NCBI GenBank assembly: GCA_964438205.1
Contig: CAYTJQ010000032.1
Coordinates: 1 to 38,108, forward strand
Length of the DNA: 38,108 bases
Source of the DNA: Pseudohaliea sp964438205
Lineage (GTDB): Bacteria > Pseudomonadota > Gammaproteobacteria > Pseudomonadales > Halieaceae
Reading direction: 5' to 3'
In this document: piece after piece, positions 6,813 through 15,036 of the stretch
Numbering within the stretch: the first letter of the stretch is position 1
How the letters are laid out: each line of letters starts with the position of its first letter
Notes under the pieces: model-generated
The model's input: the letters and a program-made list of their open reading frames with translations, nothing else
Databases searched by the model: none
Told to the model about the DNA's origin: nothing
Translations under genes and position numbers: made by a program

Positions 6813-8522
6813 TCAGCCCGATGGCTCCGCTGCTCCTGCGGTTGTCTCAGCCGGCCATTTCGCCTGCACGATGCGGAAACGCCCGGCGACGAAAGCGAGG
6901 TCGGCGAGGCAGGCGTTGCCCGCCGGGTTGAGGCCGGTGACGTGGTAGTCGGAATAGGCGGCCGCGAAGTTGATCGGCATGCCGTGCAGGTTGCAGGCCA
7001 CGGAGGCGCCGGCGTCGTGGTAGGCGTCGATGGCGCGCTCGATGAAGGCAGGGTCCGTGCTGTAGACGTGCGCCGTGATCGCCCCGCACTCGCGGGCGTT
7101 GCGCGTGGCATCGGCCAACGCCTCGTCCGCGGAGCCGTGGCGGATCACGAAGGACACCGGGCCGAAGACTTCCTGCCGGTACCAGTCGGCATCGTCCGGC
7201 GCCGCGGCGATCACCAGCGGCGTCGCGGTGCGCGCGGCGGGAAACTCCGGGTGCGCGTAGGGGGCCGAGTCGCGCAGGATGCGGCCACCGGCGGCCGCCC
7301 GCTCGCGGCAGGCGTTCACCGTCTCCTGCACCGACTCGTCGAACAGCGTGCCGCAGAGCGTCGCCGCCCGGCGCGGGTCCGCGAGCCAGCCGTCCACGGC
7401 CTCGCAGAGCGCCTGCTCCACGGCCTGCACTTGAACGGTCTCTCCGCCCACGCGCACACCGCCGGCCGGCACGTGGATGTTCTGTACGCTCGTGCACATC
7501 TGCGCCGAGGCCTGGCACAGCGACTGAGCGATGGCCCGGGCGGTGGCGGCGAGGTCATCGGTAGACTCGAGCACCACGGAGTTGCAGCCGGCGGTTTCCG
7601 TGAACACGAGCCTGCCGGGGCAGTTCTGTTCCAGCCAGCTGCCGAAGGCCGGGCTTCCCGTGTAGTCGACAATCGCCGTCTGTGGCTGAGCGAGCAGCGC
7701 CTGCGTCGCCGGCTCCGCGCGCGTGTCCGCGACCAGGGTCACGAGGTTCGGGTCGAAGCCGGCTTCGGCCAGTACGGCGCGGCAGGCCGAGACCACCAGC
7801 GCCACCGGCAGCACCGCGCGCGGGTGCGGCTTCAGCACCACCGGGTTGCCGGTGGCCAGGGACGCACAGAGCGCCGGGTAGGCATTCCACAGGGGAAAGG
7901 TGGCGCAGCAGATCACGACCCCCACGCCGCGTGGGCGCAGCCGGTACTGCTTGGCGAGGTCCGCGACACCATCGCGGCCGAACTGCCGCTGCCAGTGCCC
8001 TGAACGCGGCACGTCGGCCATCGCCTTGTGCGCGTAGGCGAGCGCCTCCAGGCCCCGATCCAGGGCATTGGCGCCGCTGCCGGCAAAGGCCATGACGTAG
8101 GACTGGCCGGAGGTATGCATGGTGGCATGGGCGTTTTCGAATAGCTGGTCGCCGCAGCGTGCCAGCATCTCCAGGCACAGCCCGACGCGCGTGTCCGGTT
8201 CCGCCGCCGCCCAGGGGCCGCGTGCCGCGTCGATGGCGGCGAAGAGCGCGGGCACATCGACCTTCGGGTAGCCGATACCCAGCGGCTCCCGGGTGTAGGG
8301 CGATACTTCTTCGCCGATGCGGCCGACCTCCGCCGGCTGCTCGAGGGGAAACGGCTTGCCGAGCAGCGCCTCGAAACGCGCCTTGCCCGCCGCCGGCAGC
8401 GCCTCGCCGTGAAGCTTGCTGCTCGGGTTCTCCGGCCAGCCGCTGAAGTGGCGGCGGTCCGCGCAGGCGGCGAGGGCCTCGTCAAGCAGGGCCCGGTGCC
8501 GGGCGAGATAGTCGTTCGTCAT
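6813..8522 (-). CDS. PaaN-type aldehyde dehydrogenase
   Basis: A 569-residue aldehyde dehydrogenase superfamily protein matching the phenylacetic-acid-degradation PaaN group (TIGR02288 type). Seen are RPRGVGVVICCATFPLWNAYP (197-216), VVLKPHPRAVLPVA (228-241), Glu309 in FTETAGCNSVV as the candidate general base, and nucleophile Cys343 in SAQMCTSVQNIH. The start at 8522 is fixed by AGGAGG upstream and by a 4-base overlap (ATGA) with the regulator gene. No paaA-K ring-opening genes are nearby. Neighbours are a carotenoid-oxygenase family enzyme and, divergently, CoA ligase and thiolases. It may therefore oxidise aldehydes released by oxidative alkene cleavage; that is inference. Confidence 0.85.
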   Translation of the reverse strand: MTNDYLARHRALLDEALAACADRRHFSGWPENPSSKLHGEALPAAGKARFEALLGKPFPLEQPAEVGRIGEEVSPYTREPLGIGYPKVDVPALFAAIDAARGPWAAAEPDTRVGLCLEMLARCGDQLFENAHATMHTSGQSYVMAFAGSGANALDRGLEALAYAHKAMADVPRSGHWQRQFGRDGVADLAKQYRLRPRGVGVVICCATFPLWNAYPALCASLATGNPVVLKPHPRAVLPVALVVSACRAVLAEAGFDPNLVTLVADTRAEPATQALLAQPQTAIVDYTGSPAFGSWLEQNCPGRLVFTETAGCNSVVLESTDDLAATARAIAQSLCQASAQMCTSVQNIHVPAGGVRVGGETVQVQAVEQALCEAVDGWLADPRRAATLCGTLFDESVQETVNACRERAAAGGRILRDSAPYAHPEFPAARTATPLVIAAAPDDADWYRQEVFGPVSFVIRHGSADEALADATRNARECGAITAHVYSTDPAFIERAIDAYHDAGASVACNLHGMPINFAAAYSDYHVTGLNPAGNACLADLAFVAGRFRIVQAKWPAETTAGAAEPSG

Positions 8523-9487
8523 GATGCAAGTCCTCCTGCGTGTAGGGCGGCGCTGTCTTTCACCACCGCCGCCTCCCCGTCCCCGGCAAAAGTCAGGGCG
8601 ACCTCGTAGGCTTCCAGCGGTTCGCCGCACTGGTCGCAGCGCACGCGGCTGTAGAGGCGGTGGCCGCAGGGATCGTGGCGGAGCAGCATGGGCGGGCCGA
8701 GGCCGTCACGGTCACACCAGCGGTCACCCCAGTGCAGCAGCGTCTGGAAGAAGGGAAACAGGTCCCAGCCCTTGTCGGTGAGCCGGTATTCGAAGCGCCG
8801 GGGCCGGCGCTGGTAGGCCTGGGCGGCGAGCACGCCGGCGTCCTCGAGGAGCCGCAGCCGGTCGGCCAGCGTGTTGGTGGCCACCGGCAGCTCGCGGTGG
8901 AAATCGTCGAAGCGGGCGATGCCGTGAAAGGCGAGCGCGATCACGTTCGCAGTCCAGCGGTCGCCGACGAGGGTGACGAGGTGGCGGTACACGTTGCGGG
9001 CCCCGGGCACGGCACCCGCGGGCAGCGTGGAGCGCCGGCGCGTCTTCACGGGACGCTCGTCGGTGGTTGCGCCGGGCCCCGGGCTGTAGGACACGGCGCG
9101 GCCGTCTACCGGGGCCCTGCAGTCATCACAGGCCAGCAGCGGGGAGAACGACTCGTCGCAGCGGCGGTGACGCAGCGTGAAGTCCTCCGCGGCGGGCACC
9201 GGGTGATAGCGGCGCTCCCAGGCCATGGCCATGAGCGCGGTGTCGTAGAGATCGAGGGACTTGCGGGTGAGCCGGTAGCGGCCGTCGCGGCGGCGCAGGC
9301 AGTCGAGACCCTGCAGCCACTTCAGCCGGTCCGAGAGTACCCCGCGGGAGGCGCCGGTCGCGGCCAGCAGGTCGCCGAAGGTGGAACCGCCCCAGAACGC
9401 CTCCTGCAGGATCAGCAGGCACCAGCGATCACCGATCTCGTCCAGCGCCCGGTTGATGGAGCTGGCGCGGGTAACGAGTACGCTCAC
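8519..9487 (-). CDS. Tandem HxlR-domain transcriptional regulator
   Basis: A 322-residue protein made of two HxlR-type winged helices in one chain. Domain 1 (about 8-100) has EIGDRWCLLILQEAFWG and SRGVLSDRLKWLQ. Domain 2 (about 165-260) has LVGDRWTANVIALAFHG and NTLADRLRLLEDAGVL. After each domain comes a matching Cys segment: LRHRRCDESF..ACDDC after the first and LRHDPCGHRL..RCDQCGEPL after the second, possibly a metal or redox site. HxlR proteins normally act as homodimers of about 110 residues. It has a GTG start and lies 3 bases after the dioxygenase stop, overlapping the aldehyde dehydrogenase start. It probably controls this operon and the divergent one. Confidence 0.87.
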   Translation of the reverse strand: MSVLVTRASSINRALDEIGDRWCLLILQEAFWGGSTFGDLLAATGASRGVLSDRLKWLQGLDCLRRRDGRYRLTRKSLDLYDTALMAMAWERRYHPVPAAEDFTLRHRRCDESFSPLLACDDCRAPVDGRAVSYSPGPGATTDERPVKTRRRSTLPAGAVPGARNVYRHLVTLVGDRWTANVIALAFHGIARFDDFHRELPVATNTLADRLRLLEDAGVLAAQAYQRRPRRFEYRLTDKGWDLFPFFQTLLHWGDRWCDRDGLGPPMLLRHDPCGHRLYSRVRCDQCGEPLEAYEVALTFAGDGEAAVVKDSAALHAGGLAS

Positions 9488-9490
9488 GGC

Positions 9491-11011
9491 TCAGGCGCGG
9501 TACAGGTCCTCGCCGCGGGCCCAGGTGGCGTGGAAGCCATAGGGCACGCGCCGCGGCAGGTGCACGCGCGCCACCGGCCCCTGCTCGATGTCACGGGCAT
9601 CGAAGACCAGGCAGTCCGACTGCCAGCTGTTCGAGTCGGTCACCAGGGTGATCACGTAGCCGTCGTCCTCGGCCCGTTCGCGGCCGGCGCCGCGGCGCGG
9701 CGCGAACACCGCCTCGCTGCCGAAGACGCCGTCGCCGTAGGGGTACTGCCAGCGACAGCCGCTGTCGTTGTCGTACTTCACGAGGCCGGTAAAGCGCAGC
9801 GTGTGGCCGCCCTCGTGAGCCAGGGGAATACGCTGGTGGTAGGCGTAGCGGCTCTTCTCGCCGTGGAACAGCGGGTTGGTCTTGTTGAACTCGGTGTTCA
9901 GGTCGTCGATGTCGCCCTCGCGCACTTCGCCGGTGCGGAGGTTGAAGCGCCAGCGATAGTTGTTCGCCTCGAGGCGCATGTAGGCCAGCATGTGCGCCAG
10001 CTCGCCCTCGCCGGGCTGCGCCTGCGGCATGGGGTTCACCGAGCGGCAGCCGTCCATGACCACCCAGTCGCCCTCCTCCCAGCAGTTGCTCACGTGGAGG
10101 ATGTAGCAGGGCTCGCACTCGAACCAGCGCACGTCGCCGCCGTCGCCGTAGCGCGGCACGATGCCGAAGCGCGTCGGGATATCGCGGTGGAAGGTGAGCA
10201 CGCGCAGGTGGTGCTTGCGCAGCACGTCCATGTCGTGGAAGAACGGCAGGTCGTGAACGATCGCGTAGTGGCGGGTGAAGCCGATGTCGTGCGGCAGCCG
10301 CGGCCCGGGCAGTTCGATGGCCGTCTCGTGCACCAGGCGCCCCTCGCGGTCGGCGATGCCGTAGGTCAGGTAGGGCGGCTCGTCGCCGTAATCGAAGAAG
10401 ATCAGCTCCCCCGTGGCCCAGTCGACCTTGGAGTGGGCCGACAGGCGCGCGTGACGACGCCCGGGCAGGACGAAGCCCCCCTGCGTTTCCAGCGTCCGGC
10501 CGTCGAGGCGGCAGGGGTTGCCGGCGTTGTACCACAGCGAGACGAGGTCACCGTGGTAGAAGACCAGGTCGGTGTTGGAGGTGTCCTTGATGCCGAAGGG
10601 CGAGACGCTGTAGTCGAAGGGACCCATGACGCCCGGCGACACGGAGCTGCCCCGGGCCCGCTCCCCGGCCAGCGCTTCGGTGCCGACCCAGCGATTGCGA
10701 TAGCTCACTGAACCGTCGCGGAAGTAGACGCCGTGCACCATGCCGTCGCCGTCGAAGGGGTGGTAGCGGTTCTTCGGCGGCAGCAGCGGGTTCGGCCCGT
10801 TGCGCAGGTAGGCGCCCTCGAGATCGGCGGGGAGCTCGCCGGTAACGCGCAGGCCCTCCGCGGAAAGCTCCTCCGTCACCGGTGCGTAAACCCCGTGCAG
10901 GTAGGGATTGTCGAGGCCGTAGATCCATTCCGGCGCGTCGTCGAAGTGGGTGACACCGCCGACGCAGTGGTTCACGGTGGGGTACTCGGGATGCTGTGCG
11001 GGAAGGCCCAT
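9491..11011 (-). CDS. Carotenoid-oxygenase family non-heme iron dioxygenase
   Basis: A 506-residue seven-bladed-propeller dioxygenase of the carotenoid cleavage/lignostilbene/RPE65 family, which splits a C=C bond to two carbonyls using Fe(II) and O2. All four iron-binding histidines can be placed: His193 (LSAHSKVDW), His241 (PHDIGFTRHY), His306 (ILHVSN) and His494 near the end (GFHATWARG). Early family motifs are GAYLRNGPNPLLPP (66-79) and HPFDGDGMVHGVYF (84-97). No carotenoid biosynthesis gene is in the window, so an apocarotenoid, stilbene or phenylpropene substrate is possible. It leads a three-gene operon with the tandem HxlR regulator and the PaaN-type dehydrogenase. Confidence 0.92.
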   Translation of the reverse strand: MGLPAQHPEYPTVNHCVGGVTHFDDAPEWIYGLDNPYLHGVYAPVTEELSAEGLRVTGELPADLEGAYLRNGPNPLLPPKNRYHPFDGDGMVHGVYFRDGSVSYRNRWVGTEALAGERARGSSVSPGVMGPFDYSVSPFGIKDTSNTDLVFYHGDLVSLWYNAGNPCRLDGRTLETQGGFVLPGRRHARLSAHSKVDWATGELIFFDYGDEPPYLTYGIADREGRLVHETAIELPGPRLPHDIGFTRHYAIVHDLPFFHDMDVLRKHHLRVLTFHRDIPTRFGIVPRYGDGGDVRWFECEPCYILHVSNCWEEGDWVVMDGCRSVNPMPQAQPGEGELAHMLAYMRLEANNYRWRFNLRTGEVREGDIDDLNTEFNKTNPLFHGEKSRYAYHQRIPLAHEGGHTLRFTGLVKYDNDSGCRWQYPYGDGVFGSEAVFAPRRGAGRERAEDDGYVITLVTDSNSWQSDCLVFDARDIEQGPVARVHLPRRVPYGFHATWARGEDLYRA

Positions 11012-11151
11012 GGCGAACTCCTGCCTGGCTGGCTATTTATTTACCGGTCTGCTTTCCCGAGTATAGGGCGGCAGTTCTGTTATGCAAGTCGCTCTTCTTG
11101 CAGAAACCGGTTGTACACGCCCCAGCATTTGCCGGCTGACGCGCGCTGCCC

Positions 11152-11166
11152 TAGACTGCAGGTCTA
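11152..11166. promoter_or_regulatory. Candidate operator in the divergent promoter region
   Basis: TAGAC-TGCAG-GTCTA is a 15-bp dyad with perfect 5-bp arms, located 42 bases before the flavoprotein start and 141 bases before the dioxygenase start. The 196-bp intergenic region (11012-11207) must hold both promoters. The tandem HxlR regulator is the obvious candidate to bind here, but nothing proves it. Confidence 0.3.
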
Positions 11167-11207
11167 ATTACAAAAGTGACTCTGTTACCAGGGACAATGG
11201 ACAACCG

Positions 11208-12122
11208 ATGACCGACTGCCTCTCCCGCCTCCGCCTGCCCGTGTTCCAGGCCCCGATGTTCCTGCAGTCCGGGCCCGCCATGGTCATCGCCAGCTGCCGC
11301 GCGGGCATCGTCGGCTGCTTTCCCTCGGTGAACGCCCGCTCCGAGGCCGACCTGGCGCGGTGGCTCGAGGAGATCACCGGCGCCGTCAGCCCCACGGCGG
11401 ATGCCCCCTGGGCCATCAACCTGATGATGCACCGCTCCAACAGCCGCCGCCATGCGGACCTGGAGCTGGCCGTGCGCTACCAGGCGCCGCTGGTCATCAC
11501 CGCCCTCGGCAGCCCCCGGGAGGCCGTGGACGCGGTGCACGGCTACGGCGGCCGGGTCTTCGCCGACGTGATCGACCCGCGCTTTGCCGCCAAGGCGCTG
11601 GAGGCCGGCGCGGACGGGCTGGTGCTGGTCGCGGCCGGCGCCGGCGGCCACACCGGCCAGATTGCCGGCTTCGCCTTCGTGCAGGAAGTCCGGCGCTTCT
11701 GGGACGGTCCCATCGTCCTGGGCGGCGGTATCAGCACCGGCCGCGCCGTGCGTGCCGCCGAGGTGCTCGGCGCGAACTATGCTTACCTGGGTACCCGCTT
11801 CATCGCCAGCGAGGAAAGCATGGCAGACCCGGACTACAAGGCGATGGTGGTCGCCGCCTCGAGCGGGGATATCGTCTGCTCCGACGCCCTCACCGGCGTG
11901 CGCGCCAACTGGCTGCGCCAGAGCCTTCTCAAGGCCGGCTACGACCCGGACGCCATGCCGAGCCCCGGGCAGATCGATGTCATCGCCGCGGCCGGCGACG
12001 CGAAGCGCTGGCGCGACGTCTGGTCCGCCGGCCAGGGCGTCGGTGCCATCGACGCGGTGCAGCCGATCAGCGCCATCGTCGACGACCTCGCCCGCGACTA
12101 CGCGACCGCGAAGGACGCATGA
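11208..12122 (+). CDS. Nitronate monooxygenase-like FMN protein
   Basis: A 304-residue TIM-barrel flavoprotein of the nitronate monooxygenase (2-nitropropane dioxygenase) superfamily. Markers are LPVFQAPMFLQSG near the N-terminus, the FMN-loop GAGGHTGQIAGFAFV, and the phosphate-binding VLGGGISTGRAVRAAEVLGANYAYLGTRF. The same superfamily contains NADH:quinone reductases and FabK-type enoyl reductases. In a CoA-ester gene cluster a reductase role on an unsaturated intermediate is as likely as nitronate oxidation. The ATG at 11208 is chosen because the earlier open frame is non-coding promoter sequence. It is followed directly by the acyl-CoA ligase. Confidence 0.85.
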   Translation: MTDCLSRLRLPVFQAPMFLQSGPAMVIASCRAGIVGCFPSVNARSEADLARWLEEITGAVSPTADAPWAINLMMHRSNSRRHADLELAVRYQAPLVITALGSPREAVDAVHGYGGRVFADVIDPRFAAKALEAGADGLVLVAAGAGGHTGQIAGFAFVQEVRRFWDGPIVLGGGISTGRAVRAAEVLGANYAYLGTRFIASEESMADPDYKAMVVAASSGDIVCSDALTGVRANWLRQSLLKAGYDPDAMPSPGQIDVIAAAGDAKRWRDVWSAGQGVGAIDAVQPISAIVDDLARDYATAKDA

Positions 12123-12151
12123 GAAGGACACATGAGAGGGAGCCGCCCGAC

Positions 12152-13807
12152 ATGAAGACGAGCAGCGCGGCGCGGATCGCCGCTGAAAGGGAGGCCGGTT
12201 ACTGGGGCGACGCGACGCTGCACAGCCTGCTGGCGGCCCTCGCCGCGAAGCACGGCGGGCGCATGGCCGTGGTCGACCCGCCGAACAGCGAGGCGCTCGG
12301 TGCCGGGCCGCCCCGGCGCCTCACCTTCGCCGACCTCGACCGGGAAAGCAATGCTCTCGCTCGCGCACTCTCGGCGCGCGGCCTTCGGCGCGGCGATGCG
12401 CTCCTAGTGCAGTTGCCCAATACGCACGCCCTGGTCCTGCTCTACGCCGCCGCGAGCAAGCTGGGCGCCATCCTGTCACCGCTGGCCGTGCAGTACGGGC
12501 GTCACGAGATCGCCGGCTTCGCCGAGACGCTCGCGCCGCGCGCCTACATCAGCCAGCACTCCCTCGGGGAGCGGCCGCTCCTCGACGAGGGTGCGGCGGC
12601 ATTGGCCGGCGTGCCCGCCTGGGCCATCGACGAGCTGCTCGCCGATGCCGCCGGCCACGATGCAGGGAACGCCGACTGGGGCGGCGACGCCGACGATATC
12701 CTGACCGTCTGCTGGACCTCCGGCACCACGGGCACGCCCAAGGGGGTACCGCGCTCGCACAACATGTGGCTGGTACAGGGCCGCACCACGCAGACCGCCG
12801 GCGGCTACCGCCCCGGCGAGGTGCTCCTGGCCCCCTTTCCCTTCGTCAACATGGCCGCCCTGGGCGGCTTTCTCTTTCCCATGGCGCTGCTCGGCTGCAC
12901 CGTGGTCCTGCACCACCCGCTGGACCCGGCACTCTACCTGGCGCAGCTGCAGGACGAGGCGGTCAACTTCACCATCGCCCCGCCGGCGCTGCTCAACCGC
13001 CTGGCGCAGCAGCCGGTGCTCTGGGAACAGTTCGATTTCAGCGCCCTGCGGGCTATCGGCTCCGGCTCGGTACCGCTGTCTCCGGCGATGATCGAGATCT
13101 TCGAGGAGCGCTACGGCAAGCCGGTGGTGAACTTCTACGGCTCCAACGAGGGCATCGCCCTCTTCGCCACGCCGGACAGCGCACCGGCGCCCGCGCAACG
13201 CGCCATGCTGTTTCCGCGGCTCGGGGTGACCGGCATGCCGTTCGGCGGCTACGGCGCCGAGGTGCTCAGCACCCGCGTGGTCGACCCGGCGACCGGCACG
13301 ACCATCGACGAGCCGGGGCAGCCCGGCGAACTCTGTATCGCCGGCCCCGGGGTCTTCGACGGTTACCTGGGTCACGACAATCGCGGGCTGTTCAGCGACG
13401 ATGGCTTCTTCCGCACCGGCGACCTGGTGGAGATCAGCGGCAATCCGCCCTACTTCTACCGCATCGTCGGGCGCTGCAAGGACATCATCAACCGCGGCGG
13501 CATGAAGCTCTCGCCGAGCGAGCTCGACACGCTCCTCGAGGGCCACCCGGACCTCGCCGAGGCCGCCGTCTGCGCCTACGCGGATCCGGACCTCGGCGAG
13601 CGCGTCTGTGCCTGCCTCGTGCTCGCCGAGGGGGCCGGCGCCCCGACCGTCGAGGCCCTCGGCGACTGGCTCGGTGAGCGGGGCCTCGCGCGCTTCAAGC
13701 GCCCGGAACGCATCGAGCTCTTCGACGCCCTGCCGCGCAACCCGCTCGGCAAGGTCGTCCGCAACGAACTGGCGGCTGCCGTCGCAGCCCGGGGAGGACC
13801 CGCGTGA
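12152..13807 (+). CDS. AMP-forming acyl-CoA synthetase/ligase
   Basis: A 551-residue member of the ANL adenylating enzyme superfamily, which activates a carboxylic acid to acyl-AMP and then acyl-CoA. Motifs are TSGTTGTPKG (189-198), NFYGSNEG (A5), FFRTGDLVE (A7), YRIVGRCKDIINRGGMKLSP (A8), and a C-terminal PRNPLGKVVRNEL with the catalytic lysine. The start at 12152 has GAGGGAG upstream; an in-frame ATG at 12119 that overlaps the preceding stop (ATGA) is an alternative. It overlaps the next gene by 4 bases (GTGA). It would feed CoA thioesters to the two following thiolases. The acid substrate cannot be told from sequence. Confidence 0.9.
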   Translation: MKTSSAARIAAEREAGYWGDATLHSLLAALAAKHGGRMAVVDPPNSEALGAGPPRRLTFADLDRESNALARALSARGLRRGDALLVQLPNTHALVLLYAAASKLGAILSPLAVQYGRHEIAGFAETLAPRAYISQHSLGERPLLDEGAAALAGVPAWAIDELLADAAGHDAGNADWGGDADDILTVCWTSGTTGTPKGVPRSHNMWLVQGRTTQTAGGYRPGEVLLAPFPFVNMAALGGFLFPMALLGCTVVLHHPLDPALYLAQLQDEAVNFTIAPPALLNRLAQQPVLWEQFDFSALRAIGSGSVPLSPAMIEIFEERYGKPVVNFYGSNEGIALFATPDSAPAPAQRAMLFPRLGVTGMPFGGYGAEVLSTRVVDPATGTTIDEPGQPGELCIAGPGVFDGYLGHDNRGLFSDDGFFRTGDLVEISGNPPYFYRIVGRCKDIINRGGMKLSPSELDTLLEGHPDLAEAAVCAYADPDLGERVCACLVLAEGAGAPTVEALGDWLGERGLARFKRPERIELFDALPRNPLGKVVRNELAAAVAARGGPA

Positions 13808-15036
13808 ACCACGTCTATATCCTGGGCGGCGCCCAGAGCGATTTCGCCCGCAACTGGGCCCGCGAGGGCCTGGACCTGTACGCCCTGTTCCGCGAAACGC
13901 TGGAGGCCGGCGTCGCGGATGCGGGCATCGAGCCGGCACAGATCGAGGTCGGCCACGTCGGCAATTTCGTCGGCGACCTGTTTGCCCGCCAGGGGCTGAT
14001 CGGCGGCTTCTTTGCCCACGTCTACCCGGAACTCGCGGGCATCCCCACGGCCCGTCACGAGGCCGCCTGCGCTTCCGGGTCCATGGCGATCCTCGCCGCC
14101 ATGCGCGACATCGAGGCCGGGCACTACAGCGTGGCCTGCGTGCTCGGCCTCGAGCTGATGCGCAACGTCGACGGGCGCACGGGGGCCGGGTACCTGGGCG
14201 CAGCGGCCTGGCAGGGCCAGGAGGCGCAGGACGCGGAGTTCCCCTGGCCGCACCTGTTCGACCGCATCACCGCTGAATACGAACAGCGCTACGGTGTCCG
14301 CGAGGAGCACCTGGCGCGCATCGCCGAAATCAACTTCGGCAATGCCCGCGACAACCCGAATGCACAGACCCGGCACTGGACCTTTGCCGAGGGCTGCTTC
14401 GGCGCCGACGACCGGCTCAATCCCGTCGTCGACGGGCGCATCCGCAAGCTCGACTGCGGCCAGATCACCGACGGGGCCGCCTGCGTGGTGCTCGCCAGCG
14501 AGAACGTGGCCCGCGCCCACGCGCAGCGCCAGGGCCTGGCGCTCGCGGATATACCCCGCATCAAGGGCTGGGGCCACCGCAGCGCCCCGCTGCTGCTGGA
14601 ACGCAAGCTCGCGCTCAGCGCCGGCCAGCCCCTGGTCTTTCCCCACGCCGCGAAAACCATCGAGGATGCGCTGCACCGGGCGGGTTGCGCCGAGGTCACC
14701 GAGGTCGACGGCCTCGAGACCCACGACTGCTTCACGATCACCGAGTACCTCGCCCTGGACCACAGCGGCCTCACCCCGCCCGGGCAGAGCTGGCAGGCCG
14801 TGGAGGACGGGCGCATCGCCCGGGACGGCAGCTTCCCGGTCAACGCCAGCGGCGGGCTCATCGGCCTCGGTCACCCGGTCGGTGCCACCGGCGTGCGCAT
14901 GGTGCTCGACGGAGCGCGCCAGGTCAGCGGCCGGGCCGGTGCCTGCCAGATCGGCGGCGCCGAGAACCTCCTTACCTTCAACGTGGGCGGCTCCACCACC
15001 ACCTGCGCCAGCTTCGTGGTGGGGGTGGGGGAATGA
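13804..15036 (+). CDS. SCP2/archaeal-type thiolase family protein
   Basis: A 410-residue thiolase-fold enzyme. The nucleophile is Cys89 in AACASGSMA, and His357 is in LGHPVGATG. HDCF at 307-310 (GLETHDCFTITEY) supplies the second cysteine as in SCP2-type thiolases. The C-terminal part differs from classical FadA/PhaA. It probably cleaves or forms a 3-ketoacyl-CoA, perhaps with a bulky acyl group. It has a GTG start overlapping the ligase stop, and its stop overlaps the next thiolase start (ATGA). The pairing of two unlike thiolases in one operon suggests distinct substrates or a hetero-oligomer; that is inference. Confidence 0.88.
   Translation: MNHVYILGGAQSDFARNWAREGLDLYALFRETLEAGVADAGIEPAQIEVGHVGNFVGDLFARQGLIGGFFAHVYPELAGIPTARHEAACASGSMAILAAMRDIEAGHYSVACVLGLELMRNVDGRTGAGYLGAAAWQGQEAQDAEFPWPHLFDRITAEYEQRYGVREEHLARIAEINFGNARDNPNAQTRHWTFAEGCFGADDRLNPVVDGRIRKLDCGQITDGAACVVLASENVARAHAQRQGLALADIPRIKGWGHRSAPLLLERKLALSAGQPLVFPHAAKTIEDALHRAGCAEVTEVDGLETHDCFTITEYLALDHSGLTPPGQSWQAVEDGRIARDGSFPVNASGGLIGLGHPVGATGVRMVLDGARQVSGRAGACQIGGAENLLTFNVGGSTTTCASFVVGVGE

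Noticed and set aside
6045..8003. Long open plus-strand frame opposite the dUTPase and aldehyde dehydrogenase
   Set aside because: The translation is Gly/Arg/Val-rich without motifs, and the minus strand encodes clear enzyme families across the same DNA. Long antisense frames are common at this GC content.
6813..8522. Phenylacetate (paa) catabolic operon
   Set aside because: Only the PaaN-like dehydrogenase is present. No ring epoxidase, isomerase or phenylacetyl-CoA ligase cluster surrounds it.
8660..10711. 683-codon plus-strand frame opposite the HxlR and dioxygenase genes
   Set aside because: It has a Val/Gly/Ala/His-rich shadow composition with no recognisable domain. The minus-strand genes have full sets of catalytic residues.
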